Source: Seleniibacterium sp963677135 (lineage in GTDB: Bacteria > Desulfobacterota > Desulfuromonadia > Desulfuromonadales > Geopsychrobacteraceae). Taken from it: a stretch of DNA of 64,000 nucleotides. Position 1 is the first letter of the stretch. Each line of letters starts with the position of its first letter. The notes beneath the pieces were generated by a model that saw only the letters and a program-made list of their open reading frames with translations, did no database searches and had not been told where the DNA came from. Below are positions 26,300 through 34,487 of the stretch, piece after piece. Location of the stretch: positions 1 through 64,000 of the forward strand of contig CAXXLS010000017.1 of the NCBI GenBank assembly GCA_963677135.2, read 5' to 3'. The position numbers were made by a program, and so were the translations under genes.

Positions 26300-26575
26300 A
26301 TGGCAGTAAAAATCAGGCTCGCCCGCGGTGGCGCGAAAAAGAAGCCGGTTTACCGGATTGTAGTAGCCGACGAGCGTTCCCCTCGGGATGGCCGGTTTAT
26401 CGAGGCTCTGGGCCAGTATAACCCGCGTCAGGAAGAATTTCTGCTGGACTTTAAGCAAGATCGTGCTTTGGAATGGCTTAACAAAGGTGCTCAGCCGACT
26501 GATACTGTTCGCCGGCTTTTAAAGCATGCCGGTGTCTGGGCCAAGTTCAAGTCTAAGGCGGTTGCGGAAGCCTGA
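26300..26575 (+). CDS. rpsP: 30S ribosomal protein S16
   Basis: The 91-residue basic protein has the S16 start (A-V-K-I-R-L-A-R-G-G) and the V-Y-R-I-V-V-A-D-E-R-S-P-R-D-G-R-F motif. It binds 16S rRNA in assembly of the small subunit body. AGGAGG precedes the ATG. It lies 82 bp after ffh and 58 bp before khpA in the usual order. Confidence 0.95.
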   Translation: MAVKIRLARGGAKKKPVYRIVVADERSPRDGRFIEALGQYNPRQEEFLLDFKQDRALEWLNKGAQPTDTVRRLLKHAGVWAKFKSKAVAEA

Positions 26576-26633
26576 TTCTTGAAACTGGTCCGAATCCGGG
26601 GCGCCGTCCCCGCAACCACCCGGAGGATGACCT

Positions 26634-26867
26634 ATGAAAGACCTGATCGAGTACATCGCAAAATCTTTGGTGGAAAAGCCTGAGGAAATTACCATTTCTG
26701 AGGAGATTGCCGAAGATGGAAGTGTGTTGATTAAGCTTGCCGCGGCCCAGGAGGATATGGGGCGCATTATCGGCAAGCAGGGTCGCAACGCGAAGGCCAT
26801 GAGGACACTTCTGAATGCTAAAGCGACGCGGGAAAGCAAACGGGCCGCTTTGCAGATCATGGAGTAG
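26634..26867 (+). CDS. khpA: KH-domain RNA-binding protein KhpA
   Basis: The 77-residue protein consists of one KH domain with the RNA-binding I-I-G-K-Q-G-R loop at about residues 44-50. KhpA (formerly YlqC) pairs with KhpB/Jag in other bacteria and affects RNA stability and division; its position between rpsP and rimM is widely conserved. It starts 58 bp after rpsP and is followed by rimM after 42 bp. A GGAGGA site precedes the ATG. Confidence 0.9.
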   Translation: MKDLIEYIAKSLVEKPEEITISEEIAEDGSVLIKLAAAQEDMGRIIGKQGRNAKAMRTLLNAKATRESKRAALQIME

Positions 26868-26909
26868 CCCTGCTCGGTCTGGTCGGGTAGATTGGTTTGT
26901 TGTTTATAG

Positions 26910-27449
26910 ATGAAAACTGAAGCGGAAGCTTTGCTCGAAGTTGGCACTGTGGTCGGCACTCACGGGTTGCGCGGAGATCTCAAGGTTCGAATGATGTCCG
27001 GTGATCCGGAGATTCTGAACGGGGTCAAACAGGTCCGTCTGTGCCTGGCGTCAGGAGCAGCCAAAACCCTCGAAATCAAGCGTCGGGTTTTGCATAAGGG
27101 GCAGCTTCTGCTTCGTTTTGCCGGTTATGATTCCATCAACCAGGTGGAGGAATTCATCGGCGCTCGCCTGATGATCGGAGAGGAACAGTTGCCCGATCTG
27201 GGTGAAGGTGAGTATTACTGGGGACAGCTGCAGGGACTTCGGGTCATTGATGCGCAGCATGGAGACATCGGCCAGCTTGACGGGCTGCTGACCACCGCCG
27301 CCCATGATACCTATGTGGTCAACGGACCCTGCGGAGAGGTTCTGGTCCCTGCCGTAAAGCAGTTCGTGCAGAAGATCGACCTGGACAGCCGGGTCATGCA
27401 CGTCGACCTTCCAGAAGGTCTCGTTCCTGCAGAGAATGATGATTTTTGA
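26910..27449 (+). CDS. rimM: ribosome maturation factor RimM
   Basis: The 179-residue protein has the N-terminal RimM domain, beginning V-G-T-V-V-G-T-H-G-L-R-G-D-L-K-V, and a C-terminal PRC-barrel with Y-Y-W-G-Q-L-Q-G-L near residue 104 and V-P-A-V-K-Q-F near 147. It binds S19 and assists maturation of the 30S head. Its last 14 bases overlap the trmD start, which suggests coupled translation. Confidence 0.93.
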   Translation: MKTEAEALLEVGTVVGTHGLRGDLKVRMMSGDPEILNGVKQVRLCLASGAAKTLEIKRRVLHKGQLLLRFAGYDSINQVEEFIGARLMIGEEQLPDLGEGEYYWGQLQGLRVIDAQHGDIGQLDGLLTTAAHDTYVVNGPCGEVLVPAVKQFVQKIDLDSRVMHVDLPEGLVPAENDDF

Positions 27450-28179
27450 TGTTTTAACCCTGTTTCCGGGCATGCTTGAGTCTCCCCTGCAGGAGAGCAT
27501 CTTGGGCAGGGCCGTTCGCCAGGGGCTGCTGCAGGTCAGAACCCACAACCTGCGCACCTGGGCAACCGGCAAACATCTGACGACAGATGATGCCCCTTAC
27601 GGGGGTGGCAACGGCATGGTGATGAAACCGGAACCCGTAGCCAGGGCTCTTGCTGAACTCAAGGAGTCCAATCCCGGGGCCAGGGTGCTGTTGATGACGC
27701 CCCAGGGGATCCCTTTCAGCCAGGAGCGGGCCCGTCGTCTGGCCGAGGCTCCCGGACTGATCTTTGTCTGCGGACGGTATGAAGGCTTTGACGAAAGAAT
27801 TCGGCAGAGCCTGATAGATGAGGAATATTCGATCGGGGATTTCGTTCTGACCGGGGGCGAGCTGCCTGCGCTGGTCATGATCGATGCCATTGCGCGGCAT
27901 GTGCCGGGAGTTCTCGGGACCGGCTCTTGTGCAGAAACGGATTCTTTTTCTGACGGGCTGCTTGAATATCCTCAATATACACGCCCCGTCGAGTTTGAAG
28001 GGCTGAGAGTCCCGGATGTTCTGCTGTCCGGTGATCATGCCCGGATTGCCCGGTGGCGGCGCGAACAGCAGCTTTTGCGCACGCTGCTCAGGCGTCCCGA
28101 ATTGCTGGAGCGGGCGGACCTGAGTGACCAGGATCGCGAGGTCCTAGAGCGGTTGCGTCAGGACAATGGCTCAGACTGA
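27436..28179 (+). CDS. trmD: tRNA (guanine37-N1)-methyltransferase
   Basis: The 247-residue SPOUT enzyme makes m1G37 in tRNAs that read codons starting with C, preventing frameshifts. Motifs are F-D-V-L-T-L-F-P near the start, D-D-A-P-Y-G-G-G-N-G-M-V-M near residue 54, and the knot region G-D-F-V-L-T-G-G-E-L-P-A near 133. Two consecutive ATG codons (27436, 27439) are both possible starts, overlapping the end of rimM. It is followed by rplS after 91 bp. Confidence 0.94.
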   Translation: MMIFDVLTLFPGMLESPLQESILGRAVRQGLLQVRTHNLRTWATGKHLTTDDAPYGGGNGMVMKPEPVARALAELKESNPGARVLLMTPQGIPFSQERARRLAEAPGLIFVCGRYEGFDERIRQSLIDEEYSIGDFVLTGGELPALVMIDAIARHVPGVLGTGSCAETDSFSDGLLEYPQYTRPVEFEGLRVPDVLLSGDHARIARWRREQQLLRTLLRRPELLERADLSDQDREVLERLRQDNGSD

Positions 28180-28270
28180 TCCGGCGACGGAAGTCAGGAC
28201 TGGGGAACAGATAGATAACGGTAGTACAGTTAAAGTCAATCGGACAGGATGAACCGAGGAGGATAAAAGG

Positions 28271-28618
28271 ATGAACATTATTGATAAACTGGAAATGGAA
28301 CAGATCAAAAAGGATATCCCCAGTTTCAAAGCAGGGGATACTGTGAAGGTCCACGTTAAAATTACCGAGGGCGACAAGCAGCGGATTCAGATTTTCCAAG
28401 GCGTCTGCATCAAGCGGGTCAACCGGGGCCTCGGTTCTTCTTACACCGTTCGTAAAATGTCGGGCGACGTAGGCGTCGAGCGGATTTTCCCGCTGCATTC
28501 ACCGAGCATCGACAAAATCGAAGTGGTCCGCGTTGGCAAGGTCCGTCGTGCCAAGCTTTACTACCTCCGTAACCTGCGCGGTAAGGCTGCCCGGATTGCA
28601 GAAAAACGTTCGGTTTAA
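28271..28618 (+). CDS. rplS: 50S ribosomal protein L19
   Basis: The 115-residue protein has the L19 motifs: F-K-A-G-D-T-V-K-V near residue 19, the Q-I-F-Q-G-V-C-I segment near 42, the G-V-E-R-I-F-P-L-H-S-P motif near 72, and the basic K-L-Y-Y-L-R end. It sits at the subunit interface. GAGGA lies before the ATG. An intrinsic terminator follows and closes the ffh operon. Confidence 0.96.
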   Translation: MNIIDKLEMEQIKKDIPSFKAGDTVKVHVKITEGDKQRIQIFQGVCIKRVNRGLGSSYTVRKMSGDVGVERIFPLHSPSIDKIEVVRVGKVRRAKLYYLRNLRGKAARIAEKRSV

Positions 28619-28635
28619 GCGGTATTTAATACATC

Positions 28636-28671
28636 AAAAAGCCTCCAGCATGCGTTGGAGGCTTTTTTTTT
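28636..28671 (+). terminator. intrinsic terminator after rplS
   Basis: AAAAAGCCTCCA pairs with TGGAGGCTTTTT around a short loop and runs into nine T. It begins 18 bp after the rplS stop codon and separates the ribosomal operon from rnhB. Confidence 0.88.
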
Positions 28672-28706
28672 GACACCGGCCCCCGGGTGGTGGTGAGGAA
28701 GGCACC

Positions 28707-29354
28707 ATGGAGACTCTCGAGCTCTTTCCTGCAGATAGCGCATCAACCCTCTTTTTTGAAAAACAAGCCAGGCAGCGTGGCTGTCGTTATGTGGCGGGTA
28801 TCGACGAAGCCGGTCGCGGCCCCCTGGCGGGACCGGTTGTCGCGGCCGCGGTCATTCTGCCAGATCAGTTCGACCTGCCCGGGCTGACGGACTCCAAGGC
28901 CCTGAGCGAAAAGCGCCGGGACATTCTTTATCCGCTGATCAGGGAGCAGGCTCTGGCGGTCGGTGTCGGCGTCGCCTCTGCCGCTGAAATTGACCGGATC
29001 AATATCCTCCAGGCCACCCTGCTGGCGATGCAAAGAGCGGTCGGTCGGCTCAAAATCGCACCTGATCACTTGCTCATTGACGGCACCACATCGCTGCCGG
29101 TAGCCATCTCTCAGCAGACCCTCAAAAAAGGGGACAGCCGATCCCTTTCCGTGGCTGCTGCCTCGGTTGTGGCCAAAGTGCTCCGGGACCGGATCATGCT
29201 CAGCTATGATAAAATCTACGGGGATTTCGGATTTGCCAGGCACAAAGGATATGGGACCAGGGAACATCGGCAGGCGATCGCGACGTGCGGTCCCTGCCCG
29301 CAGCATCGGCGTACCTTCGGCGGGGTCAAGGAGTACCTGGAGTCCTGCCCGTGA
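28707..29354 (+). CDS. rnhB: ribonuclease HII
   Basis: The 215-residue enzyme cleaves RNA in RNA-DNA hybrids and at single ribonucleotides. The catalytic carboxylates sit in the signature A-G-I-D-E-A-G-R-G-P-L-A-G-P near residue 31 and in the later L-T-D-S-K and L-I-D-G-T motifs. The C-terminal H-K-G-Y-G-T motif is present. Its stop codon overlaps the GTG start of yraN (GTGA). Confidence 0.94.
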   Translation: METLELFPADSASTLFFEKQARQRGCRYVAGIDEAGRGPLAGPVVAAAVILPDQFDLPGLTDSKALSEKRRDILYPLIREQALAVGVGVASAAEIDRINILQATLLAMQRAVGRLKIAPDHLLIDGTTSLPVAISQQTLKKGDSRSLSVAAASVVAKVLRDRIMLSYDKIYGDFGFARHKGYGTREHRQAIATCGPCPQHRRTFGGVKEYLESCP

Positions 29355-29734
29355 GTGACGACCGTCTGCAACTTGGGCGCTGGGGGGAGGAGCAGGCCGT
29401 CGCTTATCTGAAACGCTGCGGGATGAAAATTATGGACCGGAATTATCGTTGTCCTAGAGGGGAAATCGATATCATCGCCCGTCATAGAAACTGGCTGGTG
29501 TTCGCCGAGGTGAAGACCAGGCGCAGTGACCGGTTCGGATCACCTCAGGAGGCTGTCGGCCGACATAAGCAGCGTCAGATTGTGCGCGCGGCCCAGTGGT
29601 ACCTTCAGCAGCATGACATTGGAAAATTGCAGCCCAGGTTTGATGTCCTTGCGGTTTTATGGCAGAGTTGGAATGCCGCCGGCGATATCAGCCATATCGA
29701 GGATGCCTTTACGCTTTCCGATGTCTGCGGCTGA
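29351..29734 (+). CDS. yraN: YraN-family UPF0102 putative endonuclease
   Basis: The 127-residue protein has the family pattern G-R-W-G-E-E-Q-A near residue 9, then R-N-Y-R-C-P-R-G-E-I-D-I-I and F-A-E-V-K-T-R. This E-x-D ... E-x-K arrangement matches a nuclease-type fold, but the function is not established. I chose GTG 29351 because it overlaps the rnhB stop and has GGAG about 9 nt upstream; the frame is open further 5' within rnhB. The rnhB-yraN order is common. Confidence 0.85.
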   Translation: MSDDRLQLGRWGEEQAVAYLKRCGMKIMDRNYRCPRGEIDIIARHRNWLVFAEVKTRRSDRFGSPQEAVGRHKQRQIVRAAQWYLQQHDIGKLQPRFDVLAVLWQSWNAAGDISHIEDAFTLSDVCG

Positions 29735-29758
29735 CCTATTCAGAATTCCGGAGAACTT

Positions 29759-31726
29759 ATGTCCGCTAAAATGTCCTCTGTTCTTTACGCTCCCGGCACC
29801 TTCGGTTTTTTCCGCCTTGCGGTTGCGACCCCGGAAGTCAGGGTCGCCGATGTTGATTTCAACCTCTCAGAAATGGAAAAAGTGGTCCACCAGGCTCTGG
29901 CCGAGGATTGCCGCCTGGTTCTTTTCCCGGAGCTCTGTCTGACCGGGTATACCTGTGCCGATCTGTTTTTTCAGCGTCATCTTCAGGATGCTGCGCTGTC
30001 GGCCCTGGATAAACTCTGCGAATTCACCGCCGCGCACAATATCAGCCTGGTCGCCGGGGTGCCGATTGCTGCTGATGGTCGGTTGTTCAACTGTGCGGCC
30101 TTCCTGGCCGGAGGGGTGATTCTCGGCCTGGTTCCAAAAACCTATCTTCCCAACAGTGGGGAGTTCTATGAACAGCGCTGGTTTTCTTCAGCTCAGTGCA
30201 CTACCCGGAACAGTCTGTTCATCAATGGTAAGAACGTCCCCTTCGGTACGGACCTGCTGTTTCGCTCGGGCGATTTCGAAGACTTGAAAATCGGCATCGA
30301 AATCTGTGAGGATGCCTGGTCCGTCGCTCCTCCCAGTGGCCGCCAGGCCCTGGCCGGAGCCACCCTGCTCCTCAATCTTTCCGCCAGTCCGGAAACCCTG
30401 GGCAAGGAGTCCTACCGAAGGGCCCTGGTCGCATCGCAATCCGCGCGCTGCCTGGCGGCCTACGCCTACGCCTCCGCCGGCCCCGGTGAGTCGAGTACTG
30501 ACCTGGTCTTCAGTGGCCATTCCCTGATCGCTGAAAACGGCCAGGTTCTGGCCGAAACGGCCCGTTTTCAGTTCGACAGTCAGCTTGCCATTGCCGATAT
30601 CGACGTCCAGCGGCTGACCGGCGAGCGCCAGCGTAATACGACCTTTGCCTCCGGTGGAACCGAGGGTGACTGGCGGGAATACACCTTCCGGCTGGCCCCG
30701 GCGGCCGTTGCCGATCTGCGGCGCCCCCTGTCCAGGACGCCTTTCGTGCCGCCCAACGATCTGGAGCGCGCCGAACGGTGCCGGGAAATTTTCCAGATCC
30801 AGACCAGCGGCCTGGCCAAAAGGTTACGGCATACCGGCAGCCGAAACGTCGTCATCGGACTGTCAGGAGGACTTGATTCGACCCTGGCCATGCTGGTTAC
30901 GGTGAAGGCGTTTGACCGCCTTGGCCTGGACCGCAGGGGGATTGTGGCCATCACGATGCCGGGATTCGGAACGACCGCGCGGACTCGTGGCAACGCCGAG
31001 GACCTGGCCGAGCTGCTGGGGGCGGAACTGCGGGTCGTGTCCATCGATTCGGCTGTGCGGCAGCATTTCAGCGATATCGGCCATGATCCCGACAGCCACG
31101 ATATCACCTACGAGAACAGCCAGGCCCGGGAGCGGACCCAGGTTCTTATGGATGTGGCCAACCAGGTCGGCGGACTGGTGATCGGCACCGGTGATCTGTC
31201 AGAGCTGGCTCTGGGCTGGTGTACCTACAATGGGGACCATATGTCTATGTACGCGGTCAACGCCGGGGTTCCCAAGACTCTGGTCCGCTACCTGGTTGAC
31301 TGGTGCGCTCACGAAGAGTTCAGCGGCCGGATTTCGGATGTGCTCGAGGATGTCTGTGCGACGCCGGTTTCCCCTGAATTGCTGCCGCCGACTGCCGAAG
31401 GGCAGATTAATCAGTTGACCGAAGAGGTGGTCGGCCCATATGAACTCCATGATTTTTACCTGTACCAGGTGGTGAGAATGCACTTCTCTCCGGCCAAGGT
31501 CCTGCTGCTGGCGCAGTTTGCCTTTGCCGGCGAATATGCGACAGAGGTTCTGCTGAAGTGGCTGAAGCAGTTTTACCGGCGTTTCTTCAGCCAGCAGTTC
31601 AAGCGCTCCTGCCTGCCCGATGGCCCCAAGGTCGGCAGTGTCGCTCTGTCTCCTCGCGGGGACTGGCGGATGCCCAGTGATGCGACGGTCGCCCTCTGGC
31701 TGAAGCAGCTGGAGGATTTGCGGTGA
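29759..31726 (+). CDS. nadE: glutamine-dependent NAD+ synthetase
   Basis: The 655-residue protein has an N-terminal nitrilase-type glutaminase (about 1-290) with the triad in F-P-E-L-C-L-T-G-Y, P-K-T-Y-L-P-N and I-E-I-C-E-D-A-W. The C-terminal synthetase has the ATP-binding S-G-G-L-D-S loop near residue 371. It converts deamido-NAD to NAD with glutamine-derived ammonia. Length is normal for the long bacterial form. It overlaps the rsmI start by four bases (GTGA). Confidence 0.94.
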   Translation: MSAKMSSVLYAPGTFGFFRLAVATPEVRVADVDFNLSEMEKVVHQALAEDCRLVLFPELCLTGYTCADLFFQRHLQDAALSALDKLCEFTAAHNISLVAGVPIAADGRLFNCAAFLAGGVILGLVPKTYLPNSGEFYEQRWFSSAQCTTRNSLFINGKNVPFGTDLLFRSGDFEDLKIGIEICEDAWSVAPPSGRQALAGATLLLNLSASPETLGKESYRRALVASQSARCLAAYAYASAGPGESSTDLVFSGHSLIAENGQVLAETARFQFDSQLAIADIDVQRLTGERQRNTTFASGGTEGDWREYTFRLAPAAVADLRRPLSRTPFVPPNDLERAERCREIFQIQTSGLAKRLRHTGSRNVVIGLSGGLDSTLAMLVTVKAFDRLGLDRRGIVAITMPGFGTTARTRGNAEDLAELLGAELRVVSIDSAVRQHFSDIGHDPDSHDITYENSQARERTQVLMDVANQVGGLVIGTGDLSELALGWCTYNGDHMSMYAVNAGVPKTLVRYLVDWCAHEEFSGRISDVLEDVCATPVSPELLPPTAEGQINQLTEEVVGPYELHDFYLYQVVRMHFSPAKVLLLAQFAFAGEYATEVLLKWLKQFYRRFFSQQFKRSCLPDGPKVGSVALSPRGDWRMPSDATVALWLKQLEDLR

Positions 31727-32568
31727 CCGGAGTCCTCTATGTGGTGGCAACCCCCATCGGCAACCTGGAGGACATGACGTTCCGGGCTGTTCGTATTCTC
31801 AAGGAGGTCGATCTGATTGCCGCCGAAGATACCAGGCACAGTCGAACCCTGCTTGATCATTATGCGATCCGGACGCCCCTGATTTCGTATCATGAGCACA
31901 ATGAGGCCCAGCGAGCGGCGCAGCTGCTTGAAAAGCTTCAGGATGGCCAGTCCCTGGCTCTGATCAGCGATGCCGGGACCCCCTGTGTCGCCGATCCGGG
32001 CTATCGCCTGATTTCGCGATGCCGGGCCGCCGGTATCGAGGTGGTCGCCGCGCCGGGAGCCTCGGCCCTGGTTGCCGCCCTGTCGATCTCCGGGCTGCCC
32101 ACCGACAGCTTTTGTTTTGTCGGGTTCGTGCCGGCCAAAATGCAGGCGCGGCGCCAGTTTTTCGCAGAGCAAAAAGGCCGGTCTCAGACCGTGGCCTGTT
32201 ATGAAACGCCCCATCGCCTGTTGAAAAGCCTGGCCGATCTCAAAGCGATCTGCGGGGCCCAGAAAAAGCTCGTGGTGGCCCGGGAGCTGACCAAGAAGCA
32301 TGAGGAAGTTTTCAGCGGCACCGTCACTGCGGCACAGGAATATTTTAGCCAGGGGGCGGTCAGGGGGGAACTGGTTCTGCTGCTGGCTCCGGAAGAACCC
32401 AGTCTGCCCGAAGGTTCCGTCCGGGACGCCCTGCAGCGCTTGCGCGAAGAGACCGATCTGAGCTGGAAAGAGATCGTCAAACAGATCGCTCGTGAGTACG
32501 GCATGCCGGGAAGCGACGTCTACCGCGAATCTCTGGCGCTGCGCCAACCCGATGATTCCCAAACCTAG
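31723..32568 (+). CDS. rsmI: 16S rRNA (cytidine1402-2'-O)-methyltransferase
   Basis: The 281-residue tetrapyrrole-methylase-fold enzyme 2'-O-methylates C1402 in the ribosomal decoding centre. It has the start V-V-A-T-P-I-G-N-L-E-D-M, A-A-E-D-T-R near residue 33, and S-D-A-G-T-P near 84. The start is GTG 31723, overlapping the nadE stop. It converges with the dksA-like gene 18 bp downstream, with no clear terminator in between. Confidence 0.93.
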   Translation: MTGVLYVVATPIGNLEDMTFRAVRILKEVDLIAAEDTRHSRTLLDHYAIRTPLISYHEHNEAQRAAQLLEKLQDGQSLALISDAGTPCVADPGYRLISRCRAAGIEVVAAPGASALVAALSISGLPTDSFCFVGFVPAKMQARRQFFAEQKGRSQTVACYETPHRLLKSLADLKAICGAQKKLVVARELTKKHEEVFSGTVTAAQEYFSQGAVRGELVLLLAPEEPSLPEGSVRDALQRLREETDLSWKEIVKQIAREYGMPGSDVYRESLALRQPDDSQT

Positions 32569-32586
32569 TGTCCGCAAGCCGGATCG

Positions 32587-33000
32587 TTACAGGGGGATGC
32601 AGGATTGTTTCTGACGCTTTTCCAGCTGCTCCTGCATTTCTACTGAGAGGATCGCCAACGGGTAGGCCTTCAGCCGCTGGAGACCGATCTCTTCACCGGA
32701 GACCAGGCAATAGCCGTAGGATCCTTCTTCAAGCCGGCACAGGGCCGCGCTGATCTGCTGAAGGGTCTGCCGGTGGCGGTCGCGGGTGAGGCAGCGCATC
32801 ATTCTCTCCCGGTCCAGAACACTCTGGTCGATCAGGTCGCCCCCCTCAGGGGGCCCGCTCATCAGGTTGCTTCGAACGTCCTTCAATTCGAGCAGCAGGC
32901 GGTCCCGCCACTGTTCCAGAATCTGACGGAAATAATCCTGCTGCTGTGACGTCATGTACTCTTGGTGGCTTTTATGCTGATGCCCTTTACCATTCATCAT
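32587..33000 (-). CDS. DksA/TraR-family regulator lacking the zinc-finger cysteines
   Basis: The 137-residue protein matches DksA along its length: a coiled-coil region with a D-L-I-D tip similar to the catalytic D-x-x-D of DksA, then the C-terminal globular part. Of the four zinc ligands only the first Cys remains (Y-G-Y-C); the others are Ser, Ser and Met. DksA binds RNA polymerase in the secondary channel with ppGpp; cysteine-poor paralogues such as Pseudomonas DksA2 work without zinc. ATG 33000 follows AAGGAGGG by 7 nt. Confidence 0.8.
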   Translation of the reverse strand: MMNGKGHQHKSHQEYMTSQQQDYFRQILEQWRDRLLLELKDVRSNLMSGPPEGGDLIDQSVLDRERMMRCLTRDRHRQTLQQISAALCRLEEGSYGYCLVSGEEIGLQRLKAYPLAILSVEMQEQLEKRQKQSCIPL

Positions 33001-33068
33001 GATCTTTCCCTCCTTTTCTGGTAGCGTAAAAAGCACCACAAGTTTTTTCGTAGTGTGAGAATTGCGTC

Positions 33069-34169
33069 ATGATTCGGCTAATTTTCATTCTCAGCCTGTT
33101 TTTCAGCCTGGTGCCAAGCGATCCGGCGCAAGCGGCTGTGCAGCCGCACGAGGTTCTTCTGATCGCCAACGGCAACGTCGCGGCCAGCCGGGAACTGGCG
33201 GCCCATTATCAGGGCATAAGGAATATTCCGGCGGAAAACCTGCTGTTTGTAGACCTGCCGGATCGGGAGGTCTGCACTCGGGGTGAGTATGAAAAGGCGC
33301 TGCTGGAACCTTTAAGGCGTTTGCTGGCTCAGGAGACGTACCGGGATATCCGTTGCCTGCTGTTGTTCTACGGAATGCCTCTGCGTATCGCCTCGCAGTC
33401 GGCGCCGGAAGACGAAACCCTGTCCCCTCAGCGCAATCTGCGGTCGGAAGACGGTGCTGCGGTCGATTCGGAACTGGTCCTCGCCCGTTTTGGCGATTAT
33501 CCTCTGGCGGGGTGGCTGGCCAATCCGCATTATGTACCGGATGCCACGCTCCGGGCGGTTTCCCGGGCGCTGCTGGTGGCCCGGTTGGATGCGGCCCGGC
33601 CGGAAACCGTCAGGCGCATGATTCGTGACAGTCTGGCCGCCGAACGTCAGGGGCTGCAGGGACGCGCTTATTTCGATGCCCGCTGGTCGCTCGCCACCGC
33701 AGACCCGGACGCCTATCAGCGCTTTGATGAAGCCATTCACCGTGCGGCGCAGCTGACCGGGGAGATCAGCACATTGCCCGTGACCCTGGACGAAAAGGAC
33801 GCATTACTGGCGCAGGGAGAGGATGCGGCCATCTATTGCGGCTGGTACCGCCTGGCGAACTATGACGATGTCTTCAGATGGCGGCCGGGAGCCATCGGTT
33901 ACCATGTGGCCAGCGGCGAGTGCACCAGTCTCAAAAATCCGGACAACCGGGGCTGGTGCAAGGGTATGCTGGAGGCTGGCGCAGCTGCAACCATCGGTTC
34001 CGTCGCCGAACCTTATCTGGCGGCTTTTCCCGCACCGGATCGTTTTTTCGAGTATCTTTTAAACGGCTACTATACCCTGGTCGAGAGCTACTTTTACAGT
34101 CTGCCTTACGTCTCATGGCAGATGGTTCTGATCGGGGATCCTCTCTACCGTCCTTTTCGCAACCACTGA
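33069..34169 (+). CDS. TIGR03790-type secreted protein of unknown function
   Basis: The 366-residue protein has a signal peptide cleaved near residue 22 (A-Q-A-A). The N-terminal part contains V-L-L-I-A-N-G-N-V near residue 28, and later A-I-Y-C-G-W-Y near 253 and the late L-I-G-D-P-L-Y-R-P-F motif, as I recall for the TIGR03790 family. No enzymatic activity is known to me for this family. It starts 69 bp after the divergent dksA-like gene, with which it shares a promoter region. Confidence 0.6.
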   Translation: MIRLIFILSLFFSLVPSDPAQAAVQPHEVLLIANGNVAASRELAAHYQGIRNIPAENLLFVDLPDREVCTRGEYEKALLEPLRRLLAQETYRDIRCLLLFYGMPLRIASQSAPEDETLSPQRNLRSEDGAAVDSELVLARFGDYPLAGWLANPHYVPDATLRAVSRALLVARLDAARPETVRRMIRDSLAAERQGLQGRAYFDARWSLATADPDAYQRFDEAIHRAAQLTGEISTLPVTLDEKDALLAQGEDAAIYCGWYRLANYDDVFRWRPGAIGYHVASGECTSLKNPDNRGWCKGMLEAGAAATIGSVAEPYLAAFPAPDRFFEYLLNGYYTLVESYFYSLPYVSWQMVLIGDPLYRPFRNH

Positions 34170-34208
34170 CGGTCAAAGGCGCGGACGGATTGGCCGACGC
34201 GGTTGATG

Positions 34209-34487
34209 TCAGGCGACAACGGAAAAGCTGACGAATTCATTCGTAGCTGAGCCCCAGGCAAGCTGAAGGTCGTCTACCCGAGCCATGCCGGGGCCCTGCC
34301 GGCATCATGCGATCATGGTTTCGATCTGGTCGCGTTCCCCCTCGAAAACCGCGGCAACGCTGCCGTCCGGGTTGTTGCGGCACCAGCCGGTCAGGCTCAG
34401 GGTTTCGGCCTTTCTGGCGGTGCTGTAGCGGTAGCCGACCCCCTGCACCCGGCCGCTGATAAGGACTTCGGCTCGGCACCGTGCCAT
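34209..34487 (-). pseudogene. acylphosphatase interrupted by an in-frame TGA
   Basis: Reading through one TGA (34305-34307, codon 61) gives 92 residues, the normal length of acylphosphatase, which hydrolyses acyl phosphates. The N-terminal part has G-R-V-Q-G-V-G-Y-R20 and G-W-C-R-N38-N, the catalytic Arg and Asn. After the TGA the frame continues as C-R-Q-G-P-G-M-A-R-V-D-D, the expected family motif, in which Trp (TGG) is common at the TGA position. A nonsense mutation is most likely; translated normally the product is 60 residues. The ATG overlaps the ligA stop (TAATG). Confidence 0.75.

Noticed and set aside
34285..34307. Selenocysteine insertion at the acylphosphatase TGA
   Set aside because: A hairpin does follow the TGA, but its loop begins only about 6 bases after it, too close for a bacterial SECIS, and the position normally holds Trp, not Cys.
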